In this document: positions 1-8,892 of the stretch, in pieces
Layout: each line of letters starts with the position of its first letter
Numbering within the stretch: position 1 is the first letter of the stretch
NCBI GenBank assembly: GCA_030685065.1
Contig: JAUXQH010000118.1
Location: 62,001 to 126,000, forward strand
Length of the DNA stretch: 64,000 nt
Source: Pseudomonadota bacterium
Lineage (GTDB): Bacteria; Myxococcota_A; UBA796; SXON01
Direction of reading: 5' to 3'
Notes under the pieces: generated by a model
Told to the model about the DNA's origin: nothing
What the model saw: the letters and a program-made list of their open reading frames with translations, nothing else
Databases searched by the model: none
Program-made: the position numbers and the translations under genes

Positions 1-236
1 GCGGCGAGGCGCCGCTTGTAGAGGTCGGCGGTGTCCAGATCCCCCTCGCCGCGCGTCACGAGGCGGATCGTGATGAGGGAGTGGGGGTTGCAGTAGCCGC
101 GCCCGAGCACGCGCCCCGAGGCGTCGACGACCTCGACGGCCTCGCCCGGGGGGAGCGCCGCGACCGGGGGGTCGAGCACCTCGTTGGCGAAGATCCAGGG
201 GTGACCGGGGCGGGAGCGGACGCGCACGCGAAGCAT
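1..236 (-). CDS. RlmI-like 23S rRNA (cytosine-C5) methyltransferase, N-terminal fragment
   Basis: Only the first ~78 codons are inside the window; the gene runs off the left edge. The start is the ATG read on the minus strand at 236-234. The visible protein begins MLRVRVRSRPGHPWIFANEV and continues with VVDASGRVLGRGYCNP and a SLITIRLVTR stretch. This is the PUA-type RNA-binding N-terminus typical of the RlmI/RlmK class I SAM-dependent rRNA methyltransferases, where HPW(I/V)F and LGxGxxNP are hallmarks. RlmI methylates C1962 of 23S rRNA, but the catalytic Rossmann domain lies outside the window, so the exact substrate cannot be confirmed. The gene is divergent from the lipoprotein gene that starts at 272. 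Confidence 0.75.
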   Translation of the reverse strand, partial: MLRVRVRSRPGHPWIFANEVLDPPVAALPPGEAVEVVDASGRVLGRGYCNPHSLITIRLVTRGEGDLDTADLYKRRLA

Positions 237-271
237 GGACCGGTCTATCGCAAACGCGGTACAGAGGCCGG

Positions 272-850
272 ATGCGCTTGGTCTCCTCGGTGTTCGCGCT
301 GGCCGTGCTCGGCTGCTGCTTCGGCCCCTCGGTGGACGCGCCGCCCGTCCCCGCGCCCGTCGCCCCCTCGCCGCTCTCCCAGGCGCTCCAGGGCATGGGG
401 GCCGCCGATCCCGCGGTCTCGGGGGCGTCCGCCCCGGTAGCGCCCCCCGGAGCCCCCCCCGCAGCGCCCGCGGCGGCTCCCCCGGAAGCCCTCCCGGACG
501 CGCCCCCCGTCGCCCCCGCGTCCGCGCTGACTCCGGTTGCCGCTCCCGGCGTCGGTCCCGCGTGCGCGGAGGCCCAGGCCGCGCGCGAGGCCGTGCGCGC
601 CGAGCTGCGCGACTTGCGGCTCACGGTCGGCGGTGACTCGACCGCGCGGTTGGAAGCGGCCGGCGCCGCGATGATGGCGTGCAATCGGGAGCCCGACTGT
701 GTTCGGGACATGCAGGCACGCGCGGCCAAGGTCGACGCCTTCGATCGTGCGAGGCAGGCGCAGGCGGCCGAGACCACGCGGCTCGCCCAGGCGGAGGTGG
801 GGCTCTACGAGGCCGACAACCGCGTCGTCCTCGCATGCGGCGCGCCGTGA
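272..850 (+). CDS. Putative lipoprotein with Pro/Ala-rich linker
   Basis: A 192-residue protein of unknown function. The N-terminus has a short hydrophobic signal and a lipobox, LAVLGC, giving a lipidated Cys at about residue 15. A long Pro/Ala linker follows (about 22-95). The C-terminal half (about 95-190) is probably helical and has four further cysteines (PACAEAQ, MACNREPDC and VLACGAP at the extreme end). It is probably anchored in a membrane and faces the periplasm. The last 16 nt overlap the likely ATG of the YihY-family gene, suggesting co-transcription and translational coupling. The linker could vary between strains because its sequence is so low in complexity. No family was recognised. 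Confidence 0.7.
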   Translation: MRLVSSVFALAVLGCCFGPSVDAPPVPAPVAPSPLSQALQGMGAADPAVSGASAPVAPPGAPPAAPAAAPPEALPDAPPVAPASALTPVAAPGVGPACAEAQAAREAVRAELRDLRLTVGGDSTARLEAAGAAMMACNREPDCVRDMQARAAKVDAFDRARQAQAAETTRLAQAEVGLYEADNRVVLACGAP

Positions 851-2157
851 CGGACCGCCTCGACCGCCTCTATCAGCACATCGTCAACGGCCCGACCACG
901 CCGCCGCCGCTCCGCCGCGCGCTGAAGACCGCCGCGCTCCTTGCCCGCGAGGTTGCCCGCGACCAGGTGCACGTGCGCGCCGCCACGCTCGCCTATTGGT
1001 CGCTCGTGGCGATCGTGCCGGTGCTGCTGCTCGCGGCCGCCGTGCTCCAGCCGCTCGGACCCAAGGCGGGCGAGCCCATCCGCGAGCTGATCTTCAACGC
1101 GCTCCTGGCGGGCGCCGTGCGCAACGTGGGCGCCACGGTGGACGGTTGGCTCGCCCAGGTGGACGTGGCGCGCCTCGGCATCATCGGCATCATCGTGGTG
1201 ACCTTCACCGCGTCGCGCATCTACTTCAGCGTGGAGGAGGCCTACAACCACGTCTGGAACGTGCGCAGCAAGCGCAGCCTCATCCGTCGCCTCGCGTTGT
1301 TCTATGCGGTGCTCACGCTCGGGCCGCTGCTGATCGCGCTCGGTTTCCAGCTCACCGGGAGCATTCAGGACGCCGTGGGCGGCAGCTCGCTGAGCCTCGC
1401 GTTGCCGCTCCTGCTCACGACGGCGGCGTTCGTGGGCGCCATCCGCGCGCTCCCCGACACGGATGTGCGCTGGGCCCCCGCGCTGGTGGGCGGGCTCGCC
1501 TCGGCCATGCTGTTCGAGCTCGCGAAGGTGGGCTTCAACGCCTACGTGAACGTGCTCGGCGCGGGCGATGCCGCCGTCGCCATCTATGGCTCGCTCGGCC
1601 TGTTTCCGGTGTTCCTGCTCTGGCTCTACCTGCTCTGGACCATCGTGTTGTTCGGGGTCGAGCTGGCCTACGTCGTGCAGCGGTACGACGTCCTGTTCGC
1701 GGCCGAGGAGCGCTACCTGGAGGGGGATGGGCAGGAGACGCGGCATCCGGACGCGCTGTTCGCGCTCCAGTGCCTCCTGGTGGTGGCGGGTCGGTTCGCG
1801 GCGGGCGACGGCCCGACGACCGAGCCGGTCGTGACGTTGACGCTCCAGAGCGAGCCCACCCACGTGCGCAAGGCCCTGGAGACACTCGAAGACGCGGGCC
1901 TGCTCGCGGAGAGCCTCACCGGCTACCTGCCCGCGCTGCCCCTCGAGCGGGTGACGCTCCGCGACGTCATCGTGCGCTACCGCGCCCTCACGCGCCCCTC
2001 CGTCGTCGAGGGTGCCGTGGGGATGGCTTTTGTGACCGAGCTGCTCTCCGGCCCCGCCGCGCTGCTCGACACCACGCTCCTCCAGCTCCTGGAGTCGACG
2101 CCGCTCGACAGCGCCGCGGCCCCCCTGTCCGCGGCACCGGCGGGCGTTCGCGCGTGA
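835..2157 (+). CDS. YihY/virulence factor BrkB family membrane protein
   Basis: About 440 residues from ATG 835. A GTG at 847, overlapping the upstream stop as GTGA, is an equally reasonable start. The protein has about six hydrophobic membrane segments, with the family-typical AATLAYWSLVAIVPVLLL near residue 45, IYFSVEEAYNHVWNV near 130 and a FPVFLLWLYLLWTIVLFGVE stretch near 265. This family was once called RNase BN but is now regarded as an inner-membrane protein of uncertain, possibly transport, function. The C-terminal ~150 residues are soluble and look like a winged-helix-type module (VRKALETLEDAGLL), an extension known in some members. The stop overlaps the GTG of the next gene (GTGA), so the two are likely coupled. 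Confidence 0.85.
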   Translation: MRRAVTDRLDRLYQHIVNGPTTPPPLRRALKTAALLAREVARDQVHVRAATLAYWSLVAIVPVLLLAAAVLQPLGPKAGEPIRELIFNALLAGAVRNVGATVDGWLAQVDVARLGIIGIIVVTFTASRIYFSVEEAYNHVWNVRSKRSLIRRLALFYAVLTLGPLLIALGFQLTGSIQDAVGGSSLSLALPLLLTTAAFVGAIRALPDTDVRWAPALVGGLASAMLFELAKVGFNAYVNVLGAGDAAVAIYGSLGLFPVFLLWLYLLWTIVLFGVELAYVVQRYDVLFAAEERYLEGDGQETRHPDALFALQCLLVVAGRFAAGDGPTTEPVVTLTLQSEPTHVRKALETLEDAGLLAESLTGYLPALPLERVTLRDVIVRYRALTRPSVVEGAVGMAFVTELLSGPAALLDTTLLQLLESTPLDSAAAPLSAAPAGVRA

Positions 2158-3692
2158 GGCGGTGGGGCTACGGGGCGCTCGTGATCCTGGGGGCGCTCGC
2201 GGTGGGCGTCGCGGCGACCCCGACCGCGGCGCGCTGGGCGCTCGAGCGGCGCGACGTCCACGTCGAGGGGATGGGCTGGTGCGCCGAGGGGCTGTGCCTC
2301 ACCGGGATCACCCGCGGGGAGGCGCGTGCCGCGGGCGCGGTGGTGCGGTGGGACCGCGTCGTGCGCGTGGTGGGCGTCGTCGTGCCCCTGGACGCGATCA
2401 CCGAGCAGGTCGGGGGCGACGCCGCCGATGCCGCGGGGTTGGGTGGGACACTCCCCGGCCTTCTCACGGCCCTCCTCGTCGCCGTGGACGTGGAGGGGAT
2501 CGTGATCGAGGGGGCGCCGATCCCCTCGCTCTCGGGCCGGGTGTGGCCGACGCGACACCTCGTCGGAGAGGGCGTCGAGGTGATCGATCGGACCGTGCAC
2601 GCAACGGTGCCGACGGACGTGGGCACGCTCGAGCTCCAGGCGACCCCGACCGCGGGCGCCGTGGCGATCGACGCCTGGTGCCGGGCCTGCCGGATCCCTC
2701 CGCCGAGCGAGGCCGATGCCACGCTCACCCTGCCCGACGCCCATGCCGTGGGGGTCTGGGCGAACGGCGCGTTCACCGGGACGGTGGCCATCGGCGGGGT
2801 CGAGGTGGGCGTGGTGGCGCGACGCGAAGACGCCCGCGTGACCGGGCGGCTCACGCTCCCCGTGACGCCGATCGCCGACGTGTACGCGCTCTTCGCCCCC
2901 ATCGTGCCCGAGCTGGCGACGGCGCGCATCGGCGGGACCGTGCGCGCCGAGGCGGACGTGACGTGGCCCGGCGGCGTCACGCGGATCGACCCGGTGATCG
3001 AGGGCTTCACCGTCGATGGCCTCGTCGCGGACGGCGCGTCCGGGGGCCTCGCGGGCGGCACGTTCTCCTTTCGGGCACGCGACGCGGCGGGCGAACAGGT
3101 GCTGGTCACGACGGGCGAGGGCTCGCGCGGCTGGGTTCCGCTCGAGCTCCTCGGCCCCTGGCTCCCCGCGGCCGTCATCGCGACGGAGGACGCCGGCTTT
3201 CGCGAACACCGGGGCTACGACCTGGTCGGCATGCGCGAGGCGGCGGCGAAGAACGCGGAGGAGGGGACGGTCGTGCGCGGGGGCAGCACGCTCACCCAAC
3301 AGCTGGCGAAGAACCTGTTTCTCGACGGGACGCGCAGCTACGCGCGCAAGCTCCGCGAGCTCCTCTACGCGGTCGAGATGGAGCGTGAGCTCGGCAAGCG
3401 CCGCATCCTCGAGCTCTACCTGAACGTCGTCGAGTTCGGTCCGGGGCTGCGCGGCGCTCACGCCGGCGCCGACACCTACTTCCTCAAAGCTCCGGCGGGG
3501 CTTCTGCCCGAAGAGGCGGCGTGGCTCGCGAGCATCCTGCGGTTTCCACGCACGGCCTGGCGGAAGCAGTACCTCGCCGAGCGGCCCGATGACCAGCGCG
3601 TGGACTGGATCCTCTCGAACCTGAGGGGGGTGCCGGAGGAGGCGCGGCTCGCGGCGATCGGGCGGCCGGTGCGGTTGGTGCCGCCGCCGTAG
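2154..3692 (+). CDS. Monofunctional peptidoglycan transglycosylase (GT51) with long N-terminal domain
   Basis: About 512 residues from the GTG that overlaps the previous TGA. An N-terminal membrane segment is followed by some 300 residues of beta-rich, periplasm-like sequence of no recognised family. The GT51 domain is at the C-terminus: ATEDAGFREHRG with the catalytic Glu near residue 345, GGSTLTQQLAKN near 378, then ILELYLNVVEFG with the second Glu near 427. GT51 enzymes polymerise lipid II into glycan strands at the outer face of the inner membrane. No transpeptidase domain follows, so this resembles MtgA, but it is about twice the usual ~240 residues because of the N-terminal domain. The active-site motifs are intact. 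Confidence 0.88.
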   Translation: MRRWGYGALVILGALAVGVAATPTAARWALERRDVHVEGMGWCAEGLCLTGITRGEARAAGAVVRWDRVVRVVGVVVPLDAITEQVGGDAADAAGLGGTLPGLLTALLVAVDVEGIVIEGAPIPSLSGRVWPTRHLVGEGVEVIDRTVHATVPTDVGTLELQATPTAGAVAIDAWCRACRIPPPSEADATLTLPDAHAVGVWANGAFTGTVAIGGVEVGVVARREDARVTGRLTLPVTPIADVYALFAPIVPELATARIGGTVRAEADVTWPGGVTRIDPVIEGFTVDGLVADGASGGLAGGTFSFRARDAAGEQVLVTTGEGSRGWVPLELLGPWLPAAVIATEDAGFREHRGYDLVGMREAAAKNAEEGTVVRGGSTLTQQLAKNLFLDGTRSYARKLRELLYAVEMERELGKRRILELYLNVVEFGPGLRGAHAGADTYFLKAPAGLLPEEAAWLASILRFPRTAWRKQYLAERPDDQRVDWILSNLRGVPEEARLAAIGRPVRLVPPP

Positions 3693-3722
3693 GCGGGATG
3701 GGCTCGCTTCCTCACCTGCGCG

Positions 3723-3738
3723 TGCTATCATTTTGATA
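3723..3738 (+). promoter_or_regulatory. Extended -10 promoter overlapping an inverted repeat at the toxin-antitoxin start
   Basis: TGC followed by TATCAT (3723-3731) matches an extended -10 box. The same bases form the inverted repeat TATCA-TTT-TGATA (3726-3738), whose last base is the A of the antitoxin ATG at 3738. A start site about 7 nt after the -10 box would fall on or beside the ATG, so the transcript may be leaderless; no ribosome-binding site is visible. The inverted repeat is a natural operator for autoregulation by the ribbon-helix-helix antitoxin. The layout is seen in the sequence; the function is inferred. Confidence 0.5.
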
Positions 3739-3968
3739 TGCAAGCACTTCACGTGCGGAACGTCCCCGAGCACATCGTTGCTGCGCTGAAGCGCCGCGCG
3801 GAAGCGCATCATCGCTCGCTCCAGGGAGAGCTTCTCGCCCTGCTCGAGGAGGCGGCGCTCCGCGCTCCGCCCGCCGAGCCCCCCTCTCCGCTGCGTCTGG
3901 TCCTCTCGGCAGAGCCGGTCGCGGGCACCTGGTCGCGCGAGGAGCTGTACGATGACGACGGACGTTGA
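3738..3968 (+). CDS. Ribbon-helix-helix (FitA/Arc-type) antitoxin
   Basis: A 76-residue protein. The N-terminal part, beginning MQALHVRNVPEHIVAALKRR, matches the FitA-like ribbon-helix-helix fold: a short beta strand, then two helices with the RAEAHHRSLQGELLALLEEA pattern. The C-terminal tail (about 45-76, ending TWSREELYDDDGR) is the likely toxin-binding segment. In FitAB/VapBC systems the antitoxin binds the PIN toxin and represses its own promoter through the RHH domain. It overlaps the PIN gene by 17 nt, the classical two-gene arrangement. Confidence 0.85.
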   Translation: MQALHVRNVPEHIVAALKRRAEAHHRSLQGELLALLEEAALRAPPAEPPSPLRLVLSAEPVAGTWSREELYDDDGR

Positions 3969-4398
3969 GACCTTCATCGACACGAACGTCCTCCTGGCCG
4001 CCACGGCATCGAGCCGTCCCGAGCACCTCCTTGCGCTCGCCGCTCTCGAGGCCGGGTTCGCGAAACGCACGTTGTGTCTCTCCGGCCAGGTCGTGCGTGA
4101 GTACCTCTCGGTCACGACGAGGCCGGCTGCGGTCAACGGTCTGGGCCTCACGCAGGCGCAGGCCCTGTCGAACGTACGGCAGCTCGTCGAGCGGGCGCGG
4201 TTCCTCGAGGAGGACGCAGGGGTGAAGGACACCCTGCTTCGCCTGTTGGACTCCGCCCCGTGCCTGGGGAAGCAGATCCATGACGCGAACATCGCGGCGA
4301 CGATGATAGCCCACGGAATCCCTCGACTGATGACCCTGAACCCGTCCGATTTCCGGCGCTTCGGGGAGTGGATCGAGGTGGTCGGAGTGCGCTCTTGA
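3952..4398 (+). CDS. VapC-like PIN-domain ribonuclease toxin
   Basis: A 148-residue PIN-domain protein. The first acidic residue lies in FIDTNVLL (near residue 8), a conserved Glu in VVREYLSV (near 46), a further Asp in IHDANIAATM (near 104) and the last in LNPSDFRRF. These match the metal-binding acidic cluster of VapC/FitB toxins, which cleave tRNA or other RNA when released from the antitoxin. The start is the ATG inside the end of the antitoxin gene. It converges with the response regulator gene ending at 4415, only 16 nt away. Confidence 0.85.
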   Translation: MTTDVETFIDTNVLLAATASSRPEHLLALAALEAGFAKRTLCLSGQVVREYLSVTTRPAAVNGLGLTQAQALSNVRQLVERARFLEEDAGVKDTLLRLLDSAPCLGKQIHDANIAATMIAHGIPRLMTLNPSDFRRFGEWIEVVGVRS

Positions 4399-4414
4399 GG
4401 CTGGACCCGAGCGG

Positions 4415-4843
4415 CTACGGCAGGGTCACGATCTCCAGCCAGAACTCCTGGAGCAGGCGGATCGCGCGGATCAGCTCGGGGAGGTCGACCGGCTTCACCA
4501 CGTAGGCGTTGGCGCCGAGGTCGTAGCTGCGGATCACGTCCTCCTCGGCCCTCGAGCTGGTCATCACGATGACGGGCAGCCGGCGGAGCGCGGGGTCCGC
4601 CCGGATCTCCTCGAGCACCGCCCGACCGTCCTTGCGCGGCATGTTCATGTCGAGGAGGATGAGGTCGGGGCGCGGCCTGCTCGCGTAGGGGTCTTCGTGC
4701 CGGAGGTACTTCATCGCCTCCACACCATCACCGACGACCTGCAGCTGGTTGGAGAGCCGGCTGTGCTTCAGCGCCTCCTGCACCAGGCACACGTCCGCCT
4801 CGTTGTCGTCGACCATCAGGATTACGGCGCTGTGCCCGTTCAT
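4415..4843 (-). CDS. Single-domain response regulator (Rcp1-like)
   Basis: A 142-residue CheY-like receiver with no output domain. It has D12/D13 in MVDDNEAD, the phospho-acceptor D65 in LILLDMNMPR, T95 in VIVMTSS and K117 in YVVKPVD. The slightly long form with the sequence LVQEALK and the late VKPVDLPEL is typical of Rcp1-type regulators that pair with phytochrome-like kinases. The ATG overlaps the stop of the kinase gene as ATGA, so the two are probably translated together and the kinase is the obvious partner. Output must pass through protein-protein contacts, because no DNA-binding domain is present. Confidence 0.88.
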   Translation of the reverse strand: MNGHSAVILMVDDNEADVCLVQEALKHSRLSNQLQVVGDGVEAMKYLRHEDPYASRPRPDLILLDMNMPRKDGRAVLEEIRADPALRRLPVIVMTSSRAEEDVIRSYDLGANAYVVKPVDLPELIRAIRLLQEFWLEIVTLP

Positions 4844-6408
4844 CCGGGCGCCTTCCCGTCCGGGATCGTGAAGGAGAACGTCGCGCCGCGGCCGGGCACG
4901 CTGTCCACCCAGATGTGTCCTCCGTGCAGACCGATCGCCTGCCTGCAGATCGCGAGGCCTACGCCCATCCCGGGGTAGCCCTCCCCGTGCGCGCGCCGGA
5001 AGATCTGGAAGATCCGGTCCTGATCCGCCGCCTCGATGCCCAGGCCGTTGTCCGCCACGCAGAACACCCAGGCGCCCTCCTCGCGGCGCGCCGACACGCG
5101 CACGCTGGGCTGAGCCTTGCCTCGGAACTTGATGGCGTTGGAGATCAGGTTCTGGAACACCTGCCCGAGCAGCACGGGGTCCGCGTGCACCTCCGGGAGC
5201 GCATCGTACGCCACGACCGCGCCCGCCTCGGCGATCACGGCGCCGAGGTCGGACAGCGCGTCGCGGAGCACGTCCTCTGCGGACACCCGCACCGGCACGA
5301 TGGGGTGCGTCCCGAGCCGGGCGTACGTGAGGACGCCGTCGAGGAGCCGGACCATGCGCTGCACGCCGTCCACCATGAACCGCAGGTAGCGTTGCAGATC
5401 CGTGTCCGCGGAGTCTCCGAGTTTTTGTGCGATCAGGCTTGAGAATCCGGCGATCACACGCAGCGGCTCGCGCAGGTCGTGCGACACGACGTGGGCGAAC
5501 TCCTGGAGCGCCGCGTTCGAGCGGACCAGCTCCGCGCTGTGGCGGGCCTCCTCGATGCGCGCCCATTCGGCCGCCCGCGTCTGGACGACCACGAGCTCCT
5601 CGTGGATCGTGAGCAGCTCGTCGAGCGCGTTCGCCCGGGCGGAGTCCAGCCCACGGGCGGGGACGAGCACGCCTTCGAAGGCCGTGTGGGCGCTCGGGAG
5701 GAGGGCCAGCTTCACCGCGGGCGCGAGGTTCCGGAAGAGCTGTGCCTGCTCGTCGTCGATGGGCACGCGGGAGAAGAGGATCGTCGCGAAGAGCTCTCCG
5801 TCCGGCAGGGCCCCTCCGAAGCCGACGACCGAACGGACCCCGTACCGACGCACGAAGTCCTGGGCGGGGATGTGCGGGGAGTCGGCCGCCTCCGGGACGT
5901 GAAAGACGTCGAAGCCGCAATCCCCGCCGATGAGCAGGGCGGGCGTGGGTTGCACCACCCGCGCGACCTCGACGCCGAGCTGCTGGAGGAGCTGGGAGAT
6001 CATCGGGAGCCGCAACACCGCACGGTCGCTCGTGAGCGGGATCACCCGGTGGCCCTCCGACGCGTTCGGGTCGTTCCACGCGGGCTCGACGCCCGCGGTC
6101 GCGAGCAGCACGAGGCAGCGTGCTTCGGGCGCGAGCGGTCCGTCGGCCGCCTCACGTGCGTACACCTGCAGATCCTCGGGCATCGCCGAAACGGCGTGGG
6201 TCCTGAACACGCGTACGAGCACGCAGGCGGGTTCGGCGTTGGCGTCCACGAGGTGAACGTTCAGCCAGCCGACCACCTCCTGCGCAGCTTCCGCCATCGT
6301 GGCAGCCGCCGTGCCGAGCCCGCGGAGCGCGGCACCGGCGGCGACGGTGTCCGCGAGGGAGAACCGTTGCAGTTGGTACAATTCGCCGTACTGGGGCTCG
6401 CCGGTCAT
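4840..6408 (-). CDS. Sensor histidine kinase (HisKA/HATPase_c)
   Basis: 522 residues starting at the ATG at 6408. The N-terminal ~240 residues have no predicted membrane segment and look like a GAF-type sensor region (VRSVVGFGGALPDGELFATI near 190-210). A coiled stretch (about 250-300) leads to the HisKA box FAHVVSHDLREPLR with the phospho-His at 310. The ATPase domain follows: N box LISNAIKF (about 421-428), G1 box DNGLGI (453-458), G2 box GMGVGLAI (480-487). The H-box style is that of phytochrome-type and related soluble kinases, but the bilin-binding region is not evident, so the signal is unknown. It autophosphorylates and presumably passes phosphate to the overlapping receiver protein. 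Confidence 0.88.
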   Translation of the reverse strand: MTGEPQYGELYQLQRFSLADTVAAGAALRGLGTAAATMAEAAQEVVGWLNVHLVDANAEPACVLVRVFRTHAVSAMPEDLQVYAREAADGPLAPEARCLVLLATAGVEPAWNDPNASEGHRVIPLTSDRAVLRLPMISQLLQQLGVEVARVVQPTPALLIGGDCGFDVFHVPEAADSPHIPAQDFVRRYGVRSVVGFGGALPDGELFATILFSRVPIDDEQAQLFRNLAPAVKLALLPSAHTAFEGVLVPARGLDSARANALDELLTIHEELVVVQTRAAEWARIEEARHSAELVRSNAALQEFAHVVSHDLREPLRVIAGFSSLIAQKLGDSADTDLQRYLRFMVDGVQRMVRLLDGVLTYARLGTHPIVPVRVSAEDVLRDALSDLGAVIAEAGAVVAYDALPEVHADPVLLGQVFQNLISNAIKFRGKAQPSVRVSARREEGAWVFCVADNGLGIEAADQDRIFQIFRRAHGEGYPGMGVGLAICRQAIGLHGGHIWVDSVPGRGATFSFTIPDGKAPG

Positions 6409-6638
6409 GCGTTCCAAGCTAGGTGGCGCGCTCCCGGGGTCAAGCGCGGCCTCGAGCGGGCCTCGGCAGGGGCATCCTGGAGCGCGCCGCGCGGGAGCGC
6501 GCCCGTGGTCGGGGCCTTGACGCCCCCGTCCCGACCGGGGTCCGCCACCCCCGACGGCCGTCCGTCGACCTCCGTCGACGGATCCGTGAAAAACCGGCGA
6601 TCGCCCATGGCACGCGACGTGCCAGTCGCGCCGTCGCC

Positions 6639-8867
6639 ATGCCCCCACTCGTCGCCCTCGCGCTCGGCTCCGCCCTCGGCTCGGCCCTCTACCCGGCCCT
6701 CCAGCCGCCGCTCACCCCCCTGATCGTCGCCATCGTCGCCTTGCTCGGGCTCGCGGGCGGGGCGGGGCGTCGCGGCGCGGGGCGGGTGGGCCGGGTGGCG
6801 CTCGCGGCGGCGGGCTTCGCGCTCGGGATGGCGGGCCCCGCGGCGCTGCCGGACCCCCCGCGGTTGGTGGGAGAGTGGCGGGCGCGGGGGCGCGTGGTCA
6901 CCGCCGCGTGGGGCGCGGAGGCGGACGTGGCGCTCACGGCGCTGGCGCGGCCCTCGGAGGCCTGGGTGCCCGCGGAGGGCCGCGTGCGGGTGCGCTTTCC
7001 GGGCACGCCGCCCCCGCCGGGCGCCGCGGTGCTGGTGGGCGGGAAGGCCCGGCTCCTCGATCCCGGCGCGCTCCCGGGCGCCCCGGACCCGGTGTGGGAG
7101 GCCGCGCGTGCGGGCGTCGTCAGCGGCCTGACCGCGCGAGAGGCCGTGCGCATCGGCCCGCCGCCGCCCACGTTCGAGCTGGGGGCTGCCACCCACGCCG
7201 GGCTCCTTCGCGCCATGCTCGACGGAGATCGATCCGGCGTGCCGGCGGACGTGGCGGATCGCATGCGGCGCACGGGCACGTGGCACCTCGTGTCGATCTC
7301 GGGCCTGCACATCGGCCTGTGCGCCACCGTGGCCTGGGCGGTCGCGTGGGTGCTCACCCGGCCGCTGGTGATCGTGTGGCGCCACGGCGGGCTGCGCTGG
7401 CTCTGCGCGGCCGCCGCCATCGGGGCCGCGGTGGCCTACGCGGACGTGGCGGGGTGGCCCCTCCCCGCGCGGCGCGCGGTGTGGATGAGCGCGGCGGGCG
7501 CCGTGGTCGCGGCGCTCCGGGCGCGCCCCGGGGTGGCCGAGGTGCTCGCGCTCGCGTGGCTCGGGACGACGGCCGCCGAGCCCGGAGCCGTCGCGAACGC
7601 CGGCGCCCAGCTCTCCTTCAGCGCGATGATCGGCATGGCGCTGGTGGGGCCGCGGGTCACGCGGTGGCTCCCGCCGGACAGCCCCTGGTGGGTCCGCTGG
7701 CCCGTCGGGGCCCTCGCGACGACCGCCGGCGCCACGGCGGGCACCCTCCCGACGGTGGCTTGGTACTTCCAGGACCTCGCGCCCACCGCGCCGATCGCGA
7801 ACCTCCTCGCCGTCCCGTTGATGGGAACGGTCGCGACGCCGGCGCTGCTGCTGAGCCAGGTGTTGCCGGGACCGCTCGGAGCGCTCGCCTTGTGGGTGGC
7901 GGACGGGTGCATCACCCTCGGGCTCGCCGCGCTCGCGCCGCTGGACGTCGCGCCGATCCACCCCGCGGTCGGGCTCCCCGGCGCCCTGCTCCTGGCGGCC
8001 GCGGTCCTGCTCCGACGCCACCTGATCGCCGCCACCCTCCTGATCGTGCTGGCGCTGGGCCTGGTCGAGCGCCCCTCGGGCGTGCTCGTGGTGCGGTTCC
8101 TCGACGTGGGCCAGGGGGACGCGGCGCTCATCCAGTGGCCCGACGGCCGCGCGTGGCTCGTGGACGGGGGCCCGCCGGGAGAGGACGTGCTGCTCGCGTT
8201 GCGACGGTGGGGCATCCATCGCCTCGACACCGTCGTGCTCACCCACCCCCACCCGGACCACATCGGCGGCCTCGACGCGCTCCTGCGCGAGCTGCCCGTC
8301 GGCACGATCCGGGTGCCGCGCCTGCCGCTCCCGGGCGAGGACGCCTACATCACGCTGCTCGCCCACACGCGCGCGCGGCGGGTCATCGGGGCGTGGGGCG
8401 CGGAGGCCGCGGGTTCGGTGGGTGGGGCGGGCTATGCGTTCCTCCACCCCGGCGTCACCTTCGCGCCCGACGGCAACGTGAACGACGAGAGCCTGGTCCT
8501 GCGGGTGGGCTTCGGCGCGCGCCGGTTCTTGTTCACGGGCGACATCGAGGCGGCGGGAGAGGCGGCGCTCGCCGGCGCCGATGTCCGCGCCGACGTGCTC
8601 AAGGTGCCCCACCACGGCAGCCGCACCTCCTCGTCCCAGGCGTTCATCGACGCGGTGAACCCCGCGATCGCGGTGATGGGCGTGGGGCGCGACAATCGGT
8701 ACGGGCACCCCCACGCCGAGGTGATGGGGCGCTACCGCGGCAGGGACGTGCTCCGTACCGATCGCGACGGAACCGTGGAGGTGCGCACCGACGGGCGCTC
8801 CCTCGAGGTGCGGCGGTTCCCGCCGGAGACGTGGCGGTTGCGGGGCGTGCCGGTGGCCGGGGGGTGA
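6639..8867 (+). CDS. comEC: ComEC/Rec2-type DNA uptake channel
   Basis: About 742 residues from ATG 6639. The N-terminus has hydrophobic segments and a DUF4131-like soluble part. The Competence domain follows, with WHLVSISGLHIGL near residue 222 and many membrane helices. The C-terminal metallo-beta-lactamase domain begins near 485 (RFLDVGQGDAALI) with HPHPDHIGG near 537 and VPHHGSRTSSS near 660. ComEC carries single-stranded DNA across the inner membrane during natural transformation, and its C-terminal domain is thought to degrade the other strand. All three expected regions are present and unbroken, so the gene looks functional. No other competence genes are adjacent. Confidence 0.92.
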   Translation: MPPLVALALGSALGSALYPALQPPLTPLIVAIVALLGLAGGAGRRGAGRVGRVALAAAGFALGMAGPAALPDPPRLVGEWRARGRVVTAAWGAEADVALTALARPSEAWVPAEGRVRVRFPGTPPPPGAAVLVGGKARLLDPGALPGAPDPVWEAARAGVVSGLTAREAVRIGPPPPTFELGAATHAGLLRAMLDGDRSGVPADVADRMRRTGTWHLVSISGLHIGLCATVAWAVAWVLTRPLVIVWRHGGLRWLCAAAAIGAAVAYADVAGWPLPARRAVWMSAAGAVVAALRARPGVAEVLALAWLGTTAAEPGAVANAGAQLSFSAMIGMALVGPRVTRWLPPDSPWWVRWPVGALATTAGATAGTLPTVAWYFQDLAPTAPIANLLAVPLMGTVATPALLLSQVLPGPLGALALWVADGCITLGLAALAPLDVAPIHPAVGLPGALLLAAAVLLRRHLIAATLLIVLALGLVERPSGVLVVRFLDVGQGDAALIQWPDGRAWLVDGGPPGEDVLLALRRWGIHRLDTVVLTHPHPDHIGGLDALLRELPVGTIRVPRLPLPGEDAYITLLAHTRARRVIGAWGAEAAGSVGGAGYAFLHPGVTFAPDGNVNDESLVLRVGFGARRFLFTGDIEAAGEAALAGADVRADVLKVPHHGSRTSSSQAFIDAVNPAIAVMGVGRDNRYGHPHAEVMGRYRGRDVLRTDRDGTVEVRTDGRSLEVRRFPPETWRLRGVPVAGG

Positions 8868-8892
8868 ACGGTGCGCGGCTCCCGTGGGGCCG

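Noticed and set aside
1977..4292. Very long minus-strand open frame across the YihY, transglycosylase and toxin genes
   Set aside because: It lies antisense to three genes with clear motifs and reflects the lack of stop codons in GC-rich DNA. Its translation has no recognisable pattern.
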